DNA of 64,000 bases from JAFGVL01 sp963662245 (lineage in GTDB: Bacteria; Bacteroidota; Bacteroidia; Bacteroidales; Paludibacteraceae): assembly GCA_963662245.2 (NCBI GenBank), contig CAXXVQ010000008.1, positions 434,001-498,000 of the forward strand, read 5' to 3'. Under the pieces are notes generated by a model. It worked only from the letters and a program-made list of their open reading frames with translations, was not told the origin of the DNA and did no database searches. Numbering within the stretch: position 1 is the stretch's first letter; each line of letters opens with the position of its first letter. This document shows positions 25,902-34,999 of the stretch, piece by piece. The position numbers and the translations under genes were made by a program.

Positions 25902-28550
25902 ATGAATTTATGTCTGAATTGGAAAAAACTACTTCTATTCTTTTTACTACTCTTTGTTTTTGTAGCTATTTATTCTACTACTCTTCCTGATAATGTAAAA
26001 CAAGAAATTTGTTCAAAGAAAATTGAAGAGGGAGCTGATTGGGGGATGCAGATGGATGCGGTATCCAGTATTACAGTTAAAAGTTATCAGTCTTCTTTGG
26101 TTGGAGATTTGGATGGCGATGGGATTCCGGAGATTGTTACATTGCAAAATTCATATGCTTCAGGTCATAGTGGAAAAATAGCCGTTTTTCAAGGGAACGA
26201 TATTTCTCAGAGTAAAATTATAGATGTTGGATGTTATATAAATTATTATGCAGGAGCTTCTTATGGAATGGTTAGACTACCAGATAAAGCAAGTTTTGGA
26301 GACACTATTGGTTTAATAATCGTCAATACTGAATATGGGTTAAAGTCATATAAGTATGAAAATATGTCTTCTATTTCTTTATTCAAGGAGAACACTACAA
26401 ATGTTTTGTCTAATGGATCTGTTGCTTTTGCTGATTTTAATAATGATGGTATACCTGAGGTTTATACCGGTAATATGGTTTATGATGCATATTCACTTAA
26501 CCTAATTGCTAAAGGGAACTCTAATAAAGGACAGGGTTATTTTCAAGGTAATTTCGAGAATATATCATACGCCGCAGATGTATTACCTAGTATTCCAGGA
26601 ACAGAGCTTATTTGTGGATCACAAATTTATTCGGTTAATTTTAGTAGTAATAGTTTAGATCTTATAAAAACGATTAGTCCTCCATCAGGGTTTGTATCCG
26701 ATGGTCAAGTTGCTGTAGCAGATTTCGACAAAGATGGTCAGTTAGATGTGTTAGTAAAACAGAATTCAGATGTTTTTGGAATTTATGCCTATAATCCTAG
26801 ATCTTCAACAATTTTGTTTAGTAAGCAAATTAGAACAGGAGCCAATCGTCAAGGTTTCCCTCTAATAGGGGATATTGATGCAGATAGTATTCCCGAAGTA
26901 GTTGTGCTTTCAGCGACAACTCAAGAGACAAATTCTTATATGAAGGCATACAAATTTGATGGAACTTCTTTTTCTGAATTTTGGCATTTAGATGTAACAG
27001 ATCCATCCGGATCTACAGGAATGACCTTATTTGATTTTAATCAAGATGGATTAAAAGAGATAGTATATCGAGATACAAAAAACTTAAGAATTATCAATGG
27101 TAGTTTAAAATCACATCTCACAGGAGTTGATACAACAGAAGTATATGATTTGTCCTCATTTACAGCTTATTCTGGAACTGTCGCAGAACTTCCTACAGTT
27201 GCAGATTGTGATGCAGATGGGGAGGCGGAAATAATTATACCGTGTAAAAAGCAACCGACAGACCTAAGTGGATATTTGTATGTCTTTGAATCATCTAGTA
27301 CAACTACTTGGGCTCCAGCTCGTAAAGTGTGGAATCAGTATGCTTATAATGTAACTAATGTCAATGAAGACTTAACGATTCCTAGTACTTTATTTAATAA
27401 TGCCACATTCTTTCCGAATGGGAAACAGCCTTTTAATAACTTTCAGGAACAAGCTACTACAATCAATGAAGATGGGGATATGTTCGTGCCAGTTTTCCCA
27501 GATACGATTATCATAGATACGACAATATTTAAAGGACAAACTATTACGGTTGATTCAAAGGTTTATTCTGAGGCAGTCTCAGATACAATTAGGCTGACTA
27601 ATATAAATAACTGTGATAGTACAATATTCATGACTATACAATTAGATTCTATTATAACAGAATATTCAGATACTATATGTGAGGGTAGTATATATAATTT
27701 TAATGGGAAAATGGTTTCGCAGCCAGATATTTACCGTGATACGATAAATTTAGCTTCAGGTGCAGATAGTGTTGTGATTTTAAACTTGACTGTTTTGCCA
27801 TCTAGTGTGAATAATATCTCAGAAAGAATTTGTGAAGGGGATAGCTATTTTTTTAAGAACAAGAATATTTCAATTACGGGAGAGTATCGAGATACCCTTG
27901 TCGCGGCATCTGGTTGTGATAGTATTGTTGTTCTTAATTTGTCAAAGGCAGAGAGTTATGAATTCTCTTTATTAGATACTATTTGTGCTGGAGGAAGTTA
28001 TGTCTTTCAAGGGGATGTAATAACTGAGGGGGGGGGTTATCAGAAGCTTTATCAAACACAGTTTGGTTGTGATAGTATATATAATTTGACTTTGTCTGTT
28101 TTGTCTTCTGATACGGTATTAATTGAAAAGGTAATATCTGATGATGATTTCTATTTCTTTGCAGGAATGTATTTAAGTGAAGAGGGTGAATATTTTGATA
28201 TTTTACAGAATAAGTTTGGTTGTGATAGTGTTGTGATTTTAACTCTTCAGTCTGTAGAGGGAAACCTAGAACTCTCAGTTCCAGAAATGTTTACCCCCAA
28301 TGGTGATGGAGTTAATGAGTTTTTTGAAATAAAAAACTTAGATAATTATCCTGAAAATAGAATCTTGATATTGAATCGCTGGGGTAATACACTATATGAG
28401 GCATCTCCATATCTAAATGATTGGGATGGAAAAGCTCATTATGGAGTTAAAGCAGGGAATGGATTATTACCAGTCGGGACATATTTTTATGTGTTGAATT
28501 TAGGTGATGGAAGTCCTGTCCAAAAAGGATATATATATTTAAGTTATTAG
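25902..28550 (+). CDS. T9SS type-B surface protein with FG-GAP/VCBS-like repeats
   Basis: Secreted protein of 882 residues with a hydrophobic N terminus (LLLFFLLLFVFVAIYS). Residues about 60-450 carry at least six FG-GAP/VCBS-like propeller blades with calcium-binding-type loops: GDLDGDGIPEIV, ADFNNDGIPEVY, ADFDKDGQLDVL, GDIDADSIPEVV, FDFNQDGLKEIV and ADCDADGEAEII. Repeats of the type ICEG..Y.F......GCDSI..L.L follow. The last 90 residues are a CHU_C type IX sorting domain (MFTPNGDGVNEFFEIKN, ILILNRWGNTLYEA, NDWDGKA, LLPVGTYFYVLNLGDG). It is paired with a PorP/SprF gene 10 bp downstream. Likely an adhesive or ligand-binding surface protein. Confidence 0.92.
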   Translation: MNLCLNWKKLLLFFLLLFVFVAIYSTTLPDNVKQEICSKKIEEGADWGMQMDAVSSITVKSYQSSLVGDLDGDGIPEIVTLQNSYASGHSGKIAVFQGNDISQSKIIDVGCYINYYAGASYGMVRLPDKASFGDTIGLIIVNTEYGLKSYKYENMSSISLFKENTTNVLSNGSVAFADFNNDGIPEVYTGNMVYDAYSLNLIAKGNSNKGQGYFQGNFENISYAADVLPSIPGTELICGSQIYSVNFSSNSLDLIKTISPPSGFVSDGQVAVADFDKDGQLDVLVKQNSDVFGIYAYNPRSSTILFSKQIRTGANRQGFPLIGDIDADSIPEVVVLSATTQETNSYMKAYKFDGTSFSEFWHLDVTDPSGSTGMTLFDFNQDGLKEIVYRDTKNLRIINGSLKSHLTGVDTTEVYDLSSFTAYSGTVAELPTVADCDADGEAEIIIPCKKQPTDLSGYLYVFESSSTTTWAPARKVWNQYAYNVTNVNEDLTIPSTLFNNATFFPNGKQPFNNFQEQATTINEDGDMFVPVFPDTIIIDTTIFKGQTITVDSKVYSEAVSDTIRLTNINNCDSTIFMTIQLDSIITEYSDTICEGSIYNFNGKMVSQPDIYRDTINLASGADSVVILNLTVLPSSVNNISERICEGDSYFFKNKNISITGEYRDTLVAASGCDSIVVLNLSKAESYEFSLLDTICAGGSYVFQGDVITEGGGYQKLYQTQFGCDSIYNLTLSVLSSDTVLIEKVISDDDFYFFAGMYLSEEGEYFDILQNKFGCDSVVILTLQSVEGNLELSVPEMFTPNGDGVNEFFEIKNLDNYPENRILILNRWGNTLYEASPYLNDWDGKAHYGVKAGNGLLPVGTYFYVLNLGDGSPVQKGYIYLSY

Positions 28551-28560
28551 AGGTGTAATT

Positions 28561-29481
28561 GTGAAACGGGTATTATTTAGTTTAGTGTTTGGATTTATTT
28601 CAGTGTTGCTTATGGGGCAACAAGATGCTATGTACACTCATTATATGTATAATACTGTTTCTGTAAATCCAGCGTACGCTGGGAGTCGGGATGCATTTTC
28701 TTTCACATTATTGCATCGAACACAATGGTTAGACTTTCCGGGCGCACCGCAAACTCAGATTTTTTCTTGTCATGCTCCAATTAATGGAGGTGTAAATAAT
28801 ATTGGTTGCTCAGTTATTCATGATGAGATTGGTCCAGTTAATACATATGCCTTGGCTGTTGATTATGCGTTTAAAATTAGTTTTTCTCAAAAAAGGTTTC
28901 TTTCTTTTGGGCTTAAGCTTGGTGTAGAGAGTTTTAATATTGACTTTGAAACAATAGATAATTATGAATATTTGTCTGAGAGTATAGATAGTGGATCGAG
29001 TTTGTTGCCTAATGCCGGTTTTGGCTTATACTACTATTCTCAGTTGTTTTATTTAGGAGTTTCTTCTCCAAGGTTAGTTAGAAATTACTATAAGTATGAA
29101 GAGGGAGGATTCTTTGCGCAAGAAGAACGACACTTCTATTTTATTTCAGGAGGATTATTGGATATTGATCGTGAAACTAAACTTAAACTTACTTCCTTGG
29201 TTAAGATGACACATGGAGCTCCTATCTCAATTGACTTAACAACTGAATTTTTGTTTAAAGAACAATTCTCTCTTGGAGCTTTTTTCAGAATAGGAGATGC
29301 TGTTGGGTTATTAGCTTCAGTTGAGGTTCTTCCTCAGTTAATGTTAGGTTATTCTTTTGATTGGTCATATGTGAATCAAACTGTAACCTATAATAAGGGT
29401 TCTCATGAAATAATTTTGCGATATGATATTAGAAAGCAAAAGAGTCAGTATCAATCAATGAAAGATTTCTGTCGTTTTTAG
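28561..29481 (+). CDS. PorP/SprF-family T9SS outer-membrane protein (second copy)
   Basis: Barrel protein of 306 residues, starting at GTG 28561 with signal peptide (VLFSLVFGFISVLLMGQ). It is a clear paralogue of the protein at 21832-22782: both open with QQ(E/D)AM(F/Y)THYMYNT...NPAYAGSRDA and HR(S/T)QW..FPGAP.TQ, and both have LGYSFDWSxVNxT near the end. It lies 10 bp after a CHU_C protein, so each CHU_C gene of this pair of modules has its own PorP-like partner. This copy has no OmpA/PD40 gene behind it. The gene ends at a hairpin shared with convergent pdxA. Confidence 0.93.
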   Translation: MKRVLFSLVFGFISVLLMGQQDAMYTHYMYNTVSVNPAYAGSRDAFSFTLLHRTQWLDFPGAPQTQIFSCHAPINGGVNNIGCSVIHDEIGPVNTYALAVDYAFKISFSQKRFLSFGLKLGVESFNIDFETIDNYEYLSESIDSGSSLLPNAGFGLYYYSQLFYLGVSSPRLVRNYYKYEEGGFFAQEERHFYFISGGLLDIDRETKLKLTSLVKMTHGAPISIDLTTEFLFKEQFSLGAFFRIGDAVGLLASVEVLPQLMLGYSFDWSYVNQTVTYNKGSHEIILRYDIRKQKSQYQSMKDFCRF

Positions 29482-29490
29482 ATAAAAAAA

Positions 29491-29509
29491 GGAGTCATAT
29501 TATGACTCC
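29491..29509. terminator. Bidirectional terminator between PorP/SprF and pdxA
   Basis: Nine-base arms GGAGTCATA (29491-29499) and TATGACTCC (29501-29509) form a hairpin that overlaps the pdxA stop codon (29500-29502). Seven A residues on the left give a T tract for reverse-strand transcription. Confidence 0.7.
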
Positions 29510-30582
29510 CTTCTTTCGTTTCTTTCGTATCCTCGTTCAAACTCTTGTTTCTTTAGAGGATTTTTTGAGATTTCTTTATGTAATACTCTATTATGATAAA
29601 TGTCTGATGCTAGGTAAATAGCATTTCTAAATGACTCATCAGAAGCTAGGTTCTTTCCAGCAATATCGTATTCAGAACCATGAATTGGAGCTGTGCGAAT
29701 GATTGGTAAATTAGCAGTAAAGTTAATGCCATTATTCATTGAAAGAGCTTTGAAAGGAAGCATTCCTTGGTCATGATACATTGCCAATATCGCATCGTAT
29801 TTTTGGTAATGTCCTGAGCCAAATAGACCATCTGCTGAAAGAGGTCCAACACAGATGTGTCCTTTCTCATTTAATTCCTTAATTGCTGGAGCAATTACAT
29901 TTGCTTCTTCGTTTCCTAGTAAGCCATTTGTTCCTGCATGTGGATTTAAACCAAGTATAGCAATTCTTGGTTTAGTGATTCCAAAATCAGTAGTAAGACA
30001 TGATGCAAGTTTTTCAACTTTATCAAATATAAGTTCCTTAGTGATTTTTTTAGTTAGTTCTGAGATCGGTGTGTGTCCTGTCAAGATTGCAACTCTTAGG
30101 TTGTTGTCTACCATTAACATGATGCTTTCGCCCTCTTTCCCAATTGTTTTTTCAAGATATTCACTGTGTCCTGCAAACGAGAACTGAGTGTTATCAATGT
30201 TTTTTCTGTTAATAGGACATGTAACTAAAGCGTCGATATTACCATCTTTAAGATCTTTTGTCGCCATCTCTAGAGATGCAACTGCTGCAGCTGCTGCTTC
30301 TGGAGTGGGGCTAGCTATGTCTACTCTCAAATCATCAGAAGAACAATTGATGATGTTAATTTTCTTTGGATGAGCTTCAGAAGAGTTGTTTATAACATTC
30401 AGGTTGAATGATTGTACATTTAATTGTTTTCTGTGGAAGGCTGCCGCTTTTGGCGATCCATAAATAATTGGTGTGCATACATCAAGGATTTGATTATCAG
30501 AAAAGGCCTTAATGATTACCTCATATCCGATTCCATTGATGTCTCCTTGTGTTATTCCTATTTTAATCTTTTGTTTTTCCAT
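29500..30582 (-). CDS. pdxA: 4-hydroxythreonine-4-phosphate dehydrogenase
   Basis: Enzyme of deoxyxylulose-5-phosphate-dependent vitamin B6 synthesis. It oxidises 4-phosphohydroxy-L-threonine with NAD to the precursor used by PdxJ. The 360-residue product shows the family motifs GITQGDINGIGYEV (8-21), TCPINRK (about 120), FAGHSEYLE (about 135), LGLNPHAGTNGLLGNEE (about 212) and YDAILAMYHDQGMLPFKAL (about 265), which include the metal-binding histidines. The charged C-terminal tail (EFERGYERNERRES) extends past the core. It is co-directional with, and 1 bp from, the DUF4837 gene, in an operon behind rlmN. Confidence 0.97.
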   Translation of the reverse strand: MEKQKIKIGITQGDINGIGYEVIIKAFSDNQILDVCTPIIYGSPKAAAFHRKQLNVQSFNLNVINNSSEAHPKKINIINCSSDDLRVDIASPTPEAAAAAVASLEMATKDLKDGNIDALVTCPINRKNIDNTQFSFAGHSEYLEKTIGKEGESIMLMVDNNLRVAILTGHTPISELTKKITKELIFDKVEKLASCLTTDFGITKPRIAILGLNPHAGTNGLLGNEEANVIAPAIKELNEKGHICVGPLSADGLFGSGHYQKYDAILAMYHDQGMLPFKALSMNNGINFTANLPIIRTAPIHGSEYDIAGKNLASDESFRNAIYLASDIYHNRVLHKEISKNPLKKQEFERGYERNERRES

Positions 30583-30583
30583 G

Positions 30584-31621
30584 TTAGTTTTCAGCTTTTT
30601 TGTTTTCTGTTGATACTACAACATCATCTAATACTACTGGTAATTTTACTGTATATAGTAATGATTCCATTTGTCTAAGATAACTTCTTTTTTTGATGCT
30701 TGGGGCGTATACAAATCCTTCTACGGTTATTACACGGCCATTTAGTTCATCTACTCTTGTAAGACTTACAAATGGACCTCCCATTAATGTATTGCCAAAC
30801 ATTCTCCAAAGACCTCTCACTTCAGCACAATACTTACCATCTACCCAAATTTCTCTGAAAGCAGGTTTATCATATTTGTACTCAGTACCCATGTATGAAC
30901 CATCAACTGGTCCTGGGATAAATTTGCCTACAATTGAATCTCTCTTTTTTAGTAGAGCATCAAGTGTGAGCATATTCTTGTCTGTATATGGATATGAATA
31001 AATAAGCAAATCCTGTCTAGCTTCTCTTGAGCCTGTAGATATCCACAAGGTATCTTTGTTATACTTGTACTTGTTAAGGTAATCCGGAATAACCATCGAT
31101 ATACCAAACTTATCGTATATCAATTTGGTTAGGGTTCCGTTTACTCGGTCTTTAAATACATCAATATGTCTGTTTCTTTCGGCCTGAATAAAAAAGTTAA
31201 GAATCTCTTGACCTTTTTCATTAATCAGCTTAATGAAAGTTGTGTCGTCAGGAGCGCTAAGTCTGGCAACTGCCTGTGGCGAAGCCCACTTATCTCTAGT
31301 GTATTTAATGCTTCCTTTTGTGTATTTTGAGTCATTAATATCGGTTAAGATAATGTTTCGAGTAGGCTTAAGCATGCTGTTGAATTCTTCCGGAGTACAC
31401 CACGAAACACTTAAGTTGGGTTCTGCCTGAGGTAAGCCTACAATGTCTGATTCAAGTAATTTATATAGTGTATGTCCGCTTTCGGCTTTCCAGTGTGCTT
31501 TGTCTACAACAACAAGAATCTCATAAGCGCTACCGGTTATACTAGATAAGAATCTGGATTTGTTTTTACAACTACTTAGAGTCAATACTAAAAGTAAAGA
31601 GTAAAGGATATATTTCTTCAT
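30584..31621 (-). CDS. DUF4837-family lipoprotein
   Basis: I start this gene at 31621, where MKKYILYSLLLVLTLSSC gives a proper lipoprotein signal with the lipidated Cys at residue 18. An upstream in-frame ATG at 31663 would overlap rlmN and hide the signal. The mature protein (about 328 residues) resembles the Bacteroidota DUF4837 family: ITGSAYEILVVVDKAHW near the start, and repeated segments centred on YSYPYTDKNMLTLDALLKKRDS and RGLWRMFGNTLMGGPFVSLTRVD. Function is unknown; an envelope location is likely. It lies 38 bp after rlmN and 1 bp before pdxA, in one transcription unit. The family name is from memory. Confidence 0.78.
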   Translation of the reverse strand: MKKYILYSLLLVLTLSSCKNKSRFLSSITGSAYEILVVVDKAHWKAESGHTLYKLLESDIVGLPQAEPNLSVSWCTPEEFNSMLKPTRNIILTDINDSKYTKGSIKYTRDKWASPQAVARLSAPDDTTFIKLINEKGQEILNFFIQAERNRHIDVFKDRVNGTLTKLIYDKFGISMVIPDYLNKYKYNKDTLWISTGSREARQDLLIYSYPYTDKNMLTLDALLKKRDSIVGKFIPGPVDGSYMGTEYKYDKPAFREIWVDGKYCAEVRGLWRMFGNTLMGGPFVSLTRVDELNGRVITVEGFVYAPSIKKRSYLRQMESLLYTVKLPVVLDDVVVSTENKKAEN

Positions 31622-31659
31622 TTGTAAATTCATTTTGATTTTTAGAGCCTCTAAAATAA

Positions 31660-32691
31660 TCAATTATTCTGTTCTTTCTCTTTTTTAGATGTAGAAAGCA
31701 TACCGCAAGCTGCAAATATATCTTCGCCTCTTGACTTTCTAATTGTGGAAGTAATGCTATTGTCAGACAAATAATCTCTAAACTTCTCCATGTCCTCGAT
31801 AGAACAGCCTTGTAAATTTACACCCGGAATGTCATGAAAGCGAATCAAGTTGATTCGGCACTCTAAGTTTGATAGTAGTCTAACTAATTCTCGTGCATGT
31901 CGTACCGTGTCATTATATCCTTTAAACATAATATACTCAAAGGTAACACGACGCTGATGAGAGAAATCAAATTTTTCAAGAAGAGAAATCACATCAGCTA
32001 GGGGGTATGCTTTTTCAATTGGCATTAGTTTAATTCGTTCCTCTGGGAATGGATTGTGTAAACTAATTGCTAAGTTGCATTTTGACTTATCAAGGAAGAT
32101 TTTCATTCCAGGAATAACTCCAATGGTTGACACAGTCACTCTTTTCGGGCTCCAAGCATATCCGTAGTCAGATGTCATTATTTCTAATGATTTCAGAACC
32201 TCTAATGTATTGTCAAATGGTTCACCCATTCCCATTATTACGATGTTTGTTAGCTCCTCAAATTCCGGAATTGATTGTATCTGGTTTAGAATTTCACCAG
32301 CTTTTAGGTTTCCTGAAAATCCTTGTTTTCCTGTCATGCAGAATTCACAGTTCATTTTACAACCAACCTGTGACGATATACATAGTGTTCCTCTGTCTTT
32401 TTCTGGAATATATACGGCTTCAATAAAACCATCATTTACATTAAAAAGATATTTTTTAGTGCCATCAACAGATTCCATCACCTCGATAGATGATGCTTTT
32501 CCAACCTCATATTTTTCTTTTAGTAGGTCTTTGTTTTTGGCCGAGATATTAGTCATGCCATCAATGTCAGATACATTCTTTTTATACAGCCAATCTGCTA
32601 TTTGTTTTGCTGTAAAACCAGGCATTTTAAGCTCACTAACAATTTCTTTTAGTTCTGTTAGGGTTTTCCCTAGTAGTATATCTTTTTTCAT
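31660..32691 (-). CDS. rlmN: 23S rRNA (adenine-2503-C2)/tRNA methyltransferase RlmN
   Basis: Radical SAM enzyme that methylates C2 of A2503 in 23S rRNA and A37 of some tRNAs. The [4Fe-4S] motif CKMNCEFC (Cys-x3-Cys-x2-Cys) is clear, followed by TGKQGFSGNL and the GMGEPFDN motif. The C-terminal Cys that forms the methyl-transfer intermediate is in IFAACGML. I prefer the start at 32691 (MKKDILLGKTL, 343 aa) over an in-frame ATG at 32730, whose extra 13 residues overlap a terminator. It opens an operon with DUF4837 and pdxA. Confidence 0.96.
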   Translation of the reverse strand: MKKDILLGKTLTELKEIVSELKMPGFTAKQIADWLYKKNVSDIDGMTNISAKNKDLLKEKYEVGKASSIEVMESVDGTKKYLFNVNDGFIEAVYIPEKDRGTLCISSQVGCKMNCEFCMTGKQGFSGNLKAGEILNQIQSIPEFEELTNIVIMGMGEPFDNTLEVLKSLEIMTSDYGYAWSPKRVTVSTIGVIPGMKIFLDKSKCNLAISLHNPFPEERIKLMPIEKAYPLADVISLLEKFDFSHQRRVTFEYIMFKGYNDTVRHARELVRLLSNLECRINLIRFHDIPGVNLQGCSIEDMEKFRDYLSDNSITSTIRKSRGEDIFAACGMLSTSKKEKEQNN

Positions 32692-32708
32692 AAATATGCA
32701 CATGTAAA

Positions 32709-32737
32709 AAACGGAATGATATGTTATCATCCCGTTT
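32709..32737 (-). terminator. Terminator of the coaX-to-PpiD operon
   Basis: AAACGGAATGAT (32709-32720) and ATCATCCCGTTT (32726-32737) pair over 12 bp with one wobble. On the reverse strand the hairpin is followed by a T run. It lies 30 bp past the stop of the PpiD/SurA-like gene. Confidence 0.8.
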
Positions 32738-32766
32738 CCTTATTTTAATATTGTGAGATCTTTCTA

Positions 32767-34884
32767 TTAATAGAAATTTGATCTGTTGTCTTCAATGTTT
32801 GCACTTTCTTTTAATGCTTCAACAGCTGTATAAACTGCGTACATGTGTTTAGTTGCAATTGTTGTTTGTTCAGCTTCTTTGACAAATGGTGCTGTGTTAG
32901 CAACAATGTTGATTGGTTTAACAACAAATACACCATTTTTACCTTTGATAGGAGTTGAAACAGTATTTAGTTTACCTTCAGTTGCATTTACAATTACAGA
33001 AGGTTCAACCCCAGTATTTCCAAATGTTCTAGAATCAAAGTTAACTTGTTTTGCAGTATCAATTGAGCTTGCTAATTGAGAAGCAAGTTCTTCAAGTGAT
33101 TTTTTGCCGCTAAGTTCAGCAATGATTTTATCCGCTTTTTTGTCTTTGATAATTTCAGCTTTAATTCTATCCGATACTTTTGCTACAGGCACATATCCTG
33201 CAGGAGTAATATCTTTTACTGTAGCTACAATGTATTGTTTTTCGCAGTCAAAAACATCTGATACCATATTTGCTTCAGTGTTATCGTTAAATGCCCAACG
33301 GATTACTTGACGAGATTGACTGTAGTTAGCAATTCTTGGAGTGTTTTTGTCGATGTCGTTCATAGGGATAACAGCATATCCGTTTTGAACTGCATTCTTT
33401 TCGAATAATTCAGGATTTGAGCTGCTTGCTGCAAATGATTTTGCTTCATTGTAAATTTTGCTGTAAGTTTCTTGGCTAGGATTTACTTCAGCTTCAATAA
33501 CAGCTAATTTTACTTTAGAAACACTTGCTGTTTTTTCAGTGATTTGAATGATTTGAATAGCATCCCCTTCTTTATAAGTGAAATTTTTATTTGTTGGTTG
33601 CGCTATACAAGCTTTTGCCATTTCAGGATCCATAGTTGAAACTGTAATCCATCCAACTTCACCACCACGAGATGCTGTTTGTTTCATTTGTGAGTATTTC
33701 ACAGCAAGTTGTCCAAAGTCAGCACCGCTATTTAGAGCAGTAAGGATACTATCAGCTAAAGTTTTTGTTTTTTCAACATCAGGTGTAGCAACAACAATGT
33801 GCTTAATGTTTAATGAATCTGGTTCATTGATGCCAGTTTCAACAATTCTAGCCATTTTGTATACATTGCCAAAAAGAACTGGACCTACAACATCATTTTT
33901 ATTGCCACAAAAGGCAAATGTGCGTAAGTGTTCGTCAATTTGGTTTTTAGAAAGAGCAACATCTTGATAAGGCTTAGAATTCGCATTTACTACAGATGCA
34001 ATTTCAGTTGTTGTACTAAATTCTGGTTTAAGCTCATTCATCCATTTTTCTGCCTTAGCAAAATCTTCTTGACTTGGAGTTAAACTGAATGCAACATATT
34101 TAATGCTTCTAGTTTCTGTGCTTTGTTTGTATAATTCTTTTTGAGAATCATATCTTTCTGCTATTTCAGATTCAGAAACTGCAATTGTGCTGTCAGGAAT
34201 AGTGTAGTAAGGTTTTGTTACATAAGCTGCATCTACTGTATTCTTTTTCGATTCAAAAGATAATTTTGCTTCCAAAGAATTTGCATTTAATGCGCGGCTA
34301 AGTAGAACATTATATTTTTCCTCAAGTTTGCTATTTTTGATTAGCTTTTCAAAATACATCCAGTAGTTTTTAGCTTTCATGTATTCTTCTTGTGCTTGAG
34401 GAGAAGCAGGTTTTGTTTTTAATTGGTTTAAGAATCCTATTAGGCGATTTCTGTCAAATCTACCTGTAGTTGGATCCATAAATATTTTACGACCTAAAAC
34501 TAATTGGTGAGGTTGATTTCCTGTGATAAGGTCATTAAGTTCTTTTTCGCTTACTGCTAAACCGACTTTTTCAGATTCAGATGCCAATAAGTTTTCTTTT
34601 ACGAAAGAATCCCAAACTGTTTGGCGGATTTGTTGAGTAGTGTTTTCATCAATTGAATTTGTTTGATATTCAATTTCATAAACGCTTGTTAATTGCTCAA
34701 TTGCTTGTTGGAATTCGTCAATTTTAATTCCTTTCCCATCAATTTCAGCGACCATTTCTTTTGATTGATTAAACACTGATGTGCTGTTGTTTAAGAAGTC
34801 GCTTACGATAAATGCTAAAAGGGCAAGCCCGATAATAACAATTAATAAAACCCCTTTGCTTCTGATTCTTTCTAATGTTGCCAT
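32767..34884 (-). CDS. PpiD/SurA-like membrane-anchored peptidyl-prolyl isomerase
   Basis: The 705-residue protein is anchored by one N-terminal membrane helix (SKGVLLIVIIGLALLAFIVSDFL, 9-31), followed by a SurA_N-like chaperone region (GKGIKIDEFQQAIEQLTSV). The central parvulin-type rotamase domain (about 350-450) has NIKHIVVATPDVEKTKTLADSIL, DFGQLAVKYSQMKQTASRGGEVGWI. Further chaperone-like segments follow. PpiD-type proteins help exported proteins fold at the periplasmic face of the inner membrane. It is the last gene of a reverse operon with lptC and the CNNM/CorC gene, consistent with envelope biogenesis. Confidence 0.92.
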   Translation of the reverse strand: MATLERIRSKGVLLIVIIGLALLAFIVSDFLNNSTSVFNQSKEMVAEIDGKGIKIDEFQQAIEQLTSVYEIEYQTNSIDENTTQQIRQTVWDSFVKENLLASESEKVGLAVSEKELNDLITGNQPHQLVLGRKIFMDPTTGRFDRNRLIGFLNQLKTKPASPQAQEEYMKAKNYWMYFEKLIKNSKLEEKYNVLLSRALNANSLEAKLSFESKKNTVDAAYVTKPYYTIPDSTIAVSESEIAERYDSQKELYKQSTETRSIKYVAFSLTPSQEDFAKAEKWMNELKPEFSTTTEIASVVNANSKPYQDVALSKNQIDEHLRTFAFCGNKNDVVGPVLFGNVYKMARIVETGINEPDSLNIKHIVVATPDVEKTKTLADSILTALNSGADFGQLAVKYSQMKQTASRGGEVGWITVSTMDPEMAKACIAQPTNKNFTYKEGDAIQIIQITEKTASVSKVKLAVIEAEVNPSQETYSKIYNEAKSFAASSSNPELFEKNAVQNGYAVIPMNDIDKNTPRIANYSQSRQVIRWAFNDNTEANMVSDVFDCEKQYIVATVKDITPAGYVPVAKVSDRIKAEIIKDKKADKIIAELSGKKSLEELASQLASSIDTAKQVNFDSRTFGNTGVEPSVIVNATEGKLNTVSTPIKGKNGVFVVKPINIVANTAPFVKEAEQTTIATKHMYAVYTAVEALKESANIEDNRSNFY

Positions 34885-34999
34885 TTTATAATTATATATT
34901 TAAAATATTCAAAAAATATGTTGCTTTTTGAGCGCACGAATATACAAAAAAAAGTAAAATCCGTATAGAATATCCCGTGTTTTTAACGAAGATGAGAGC

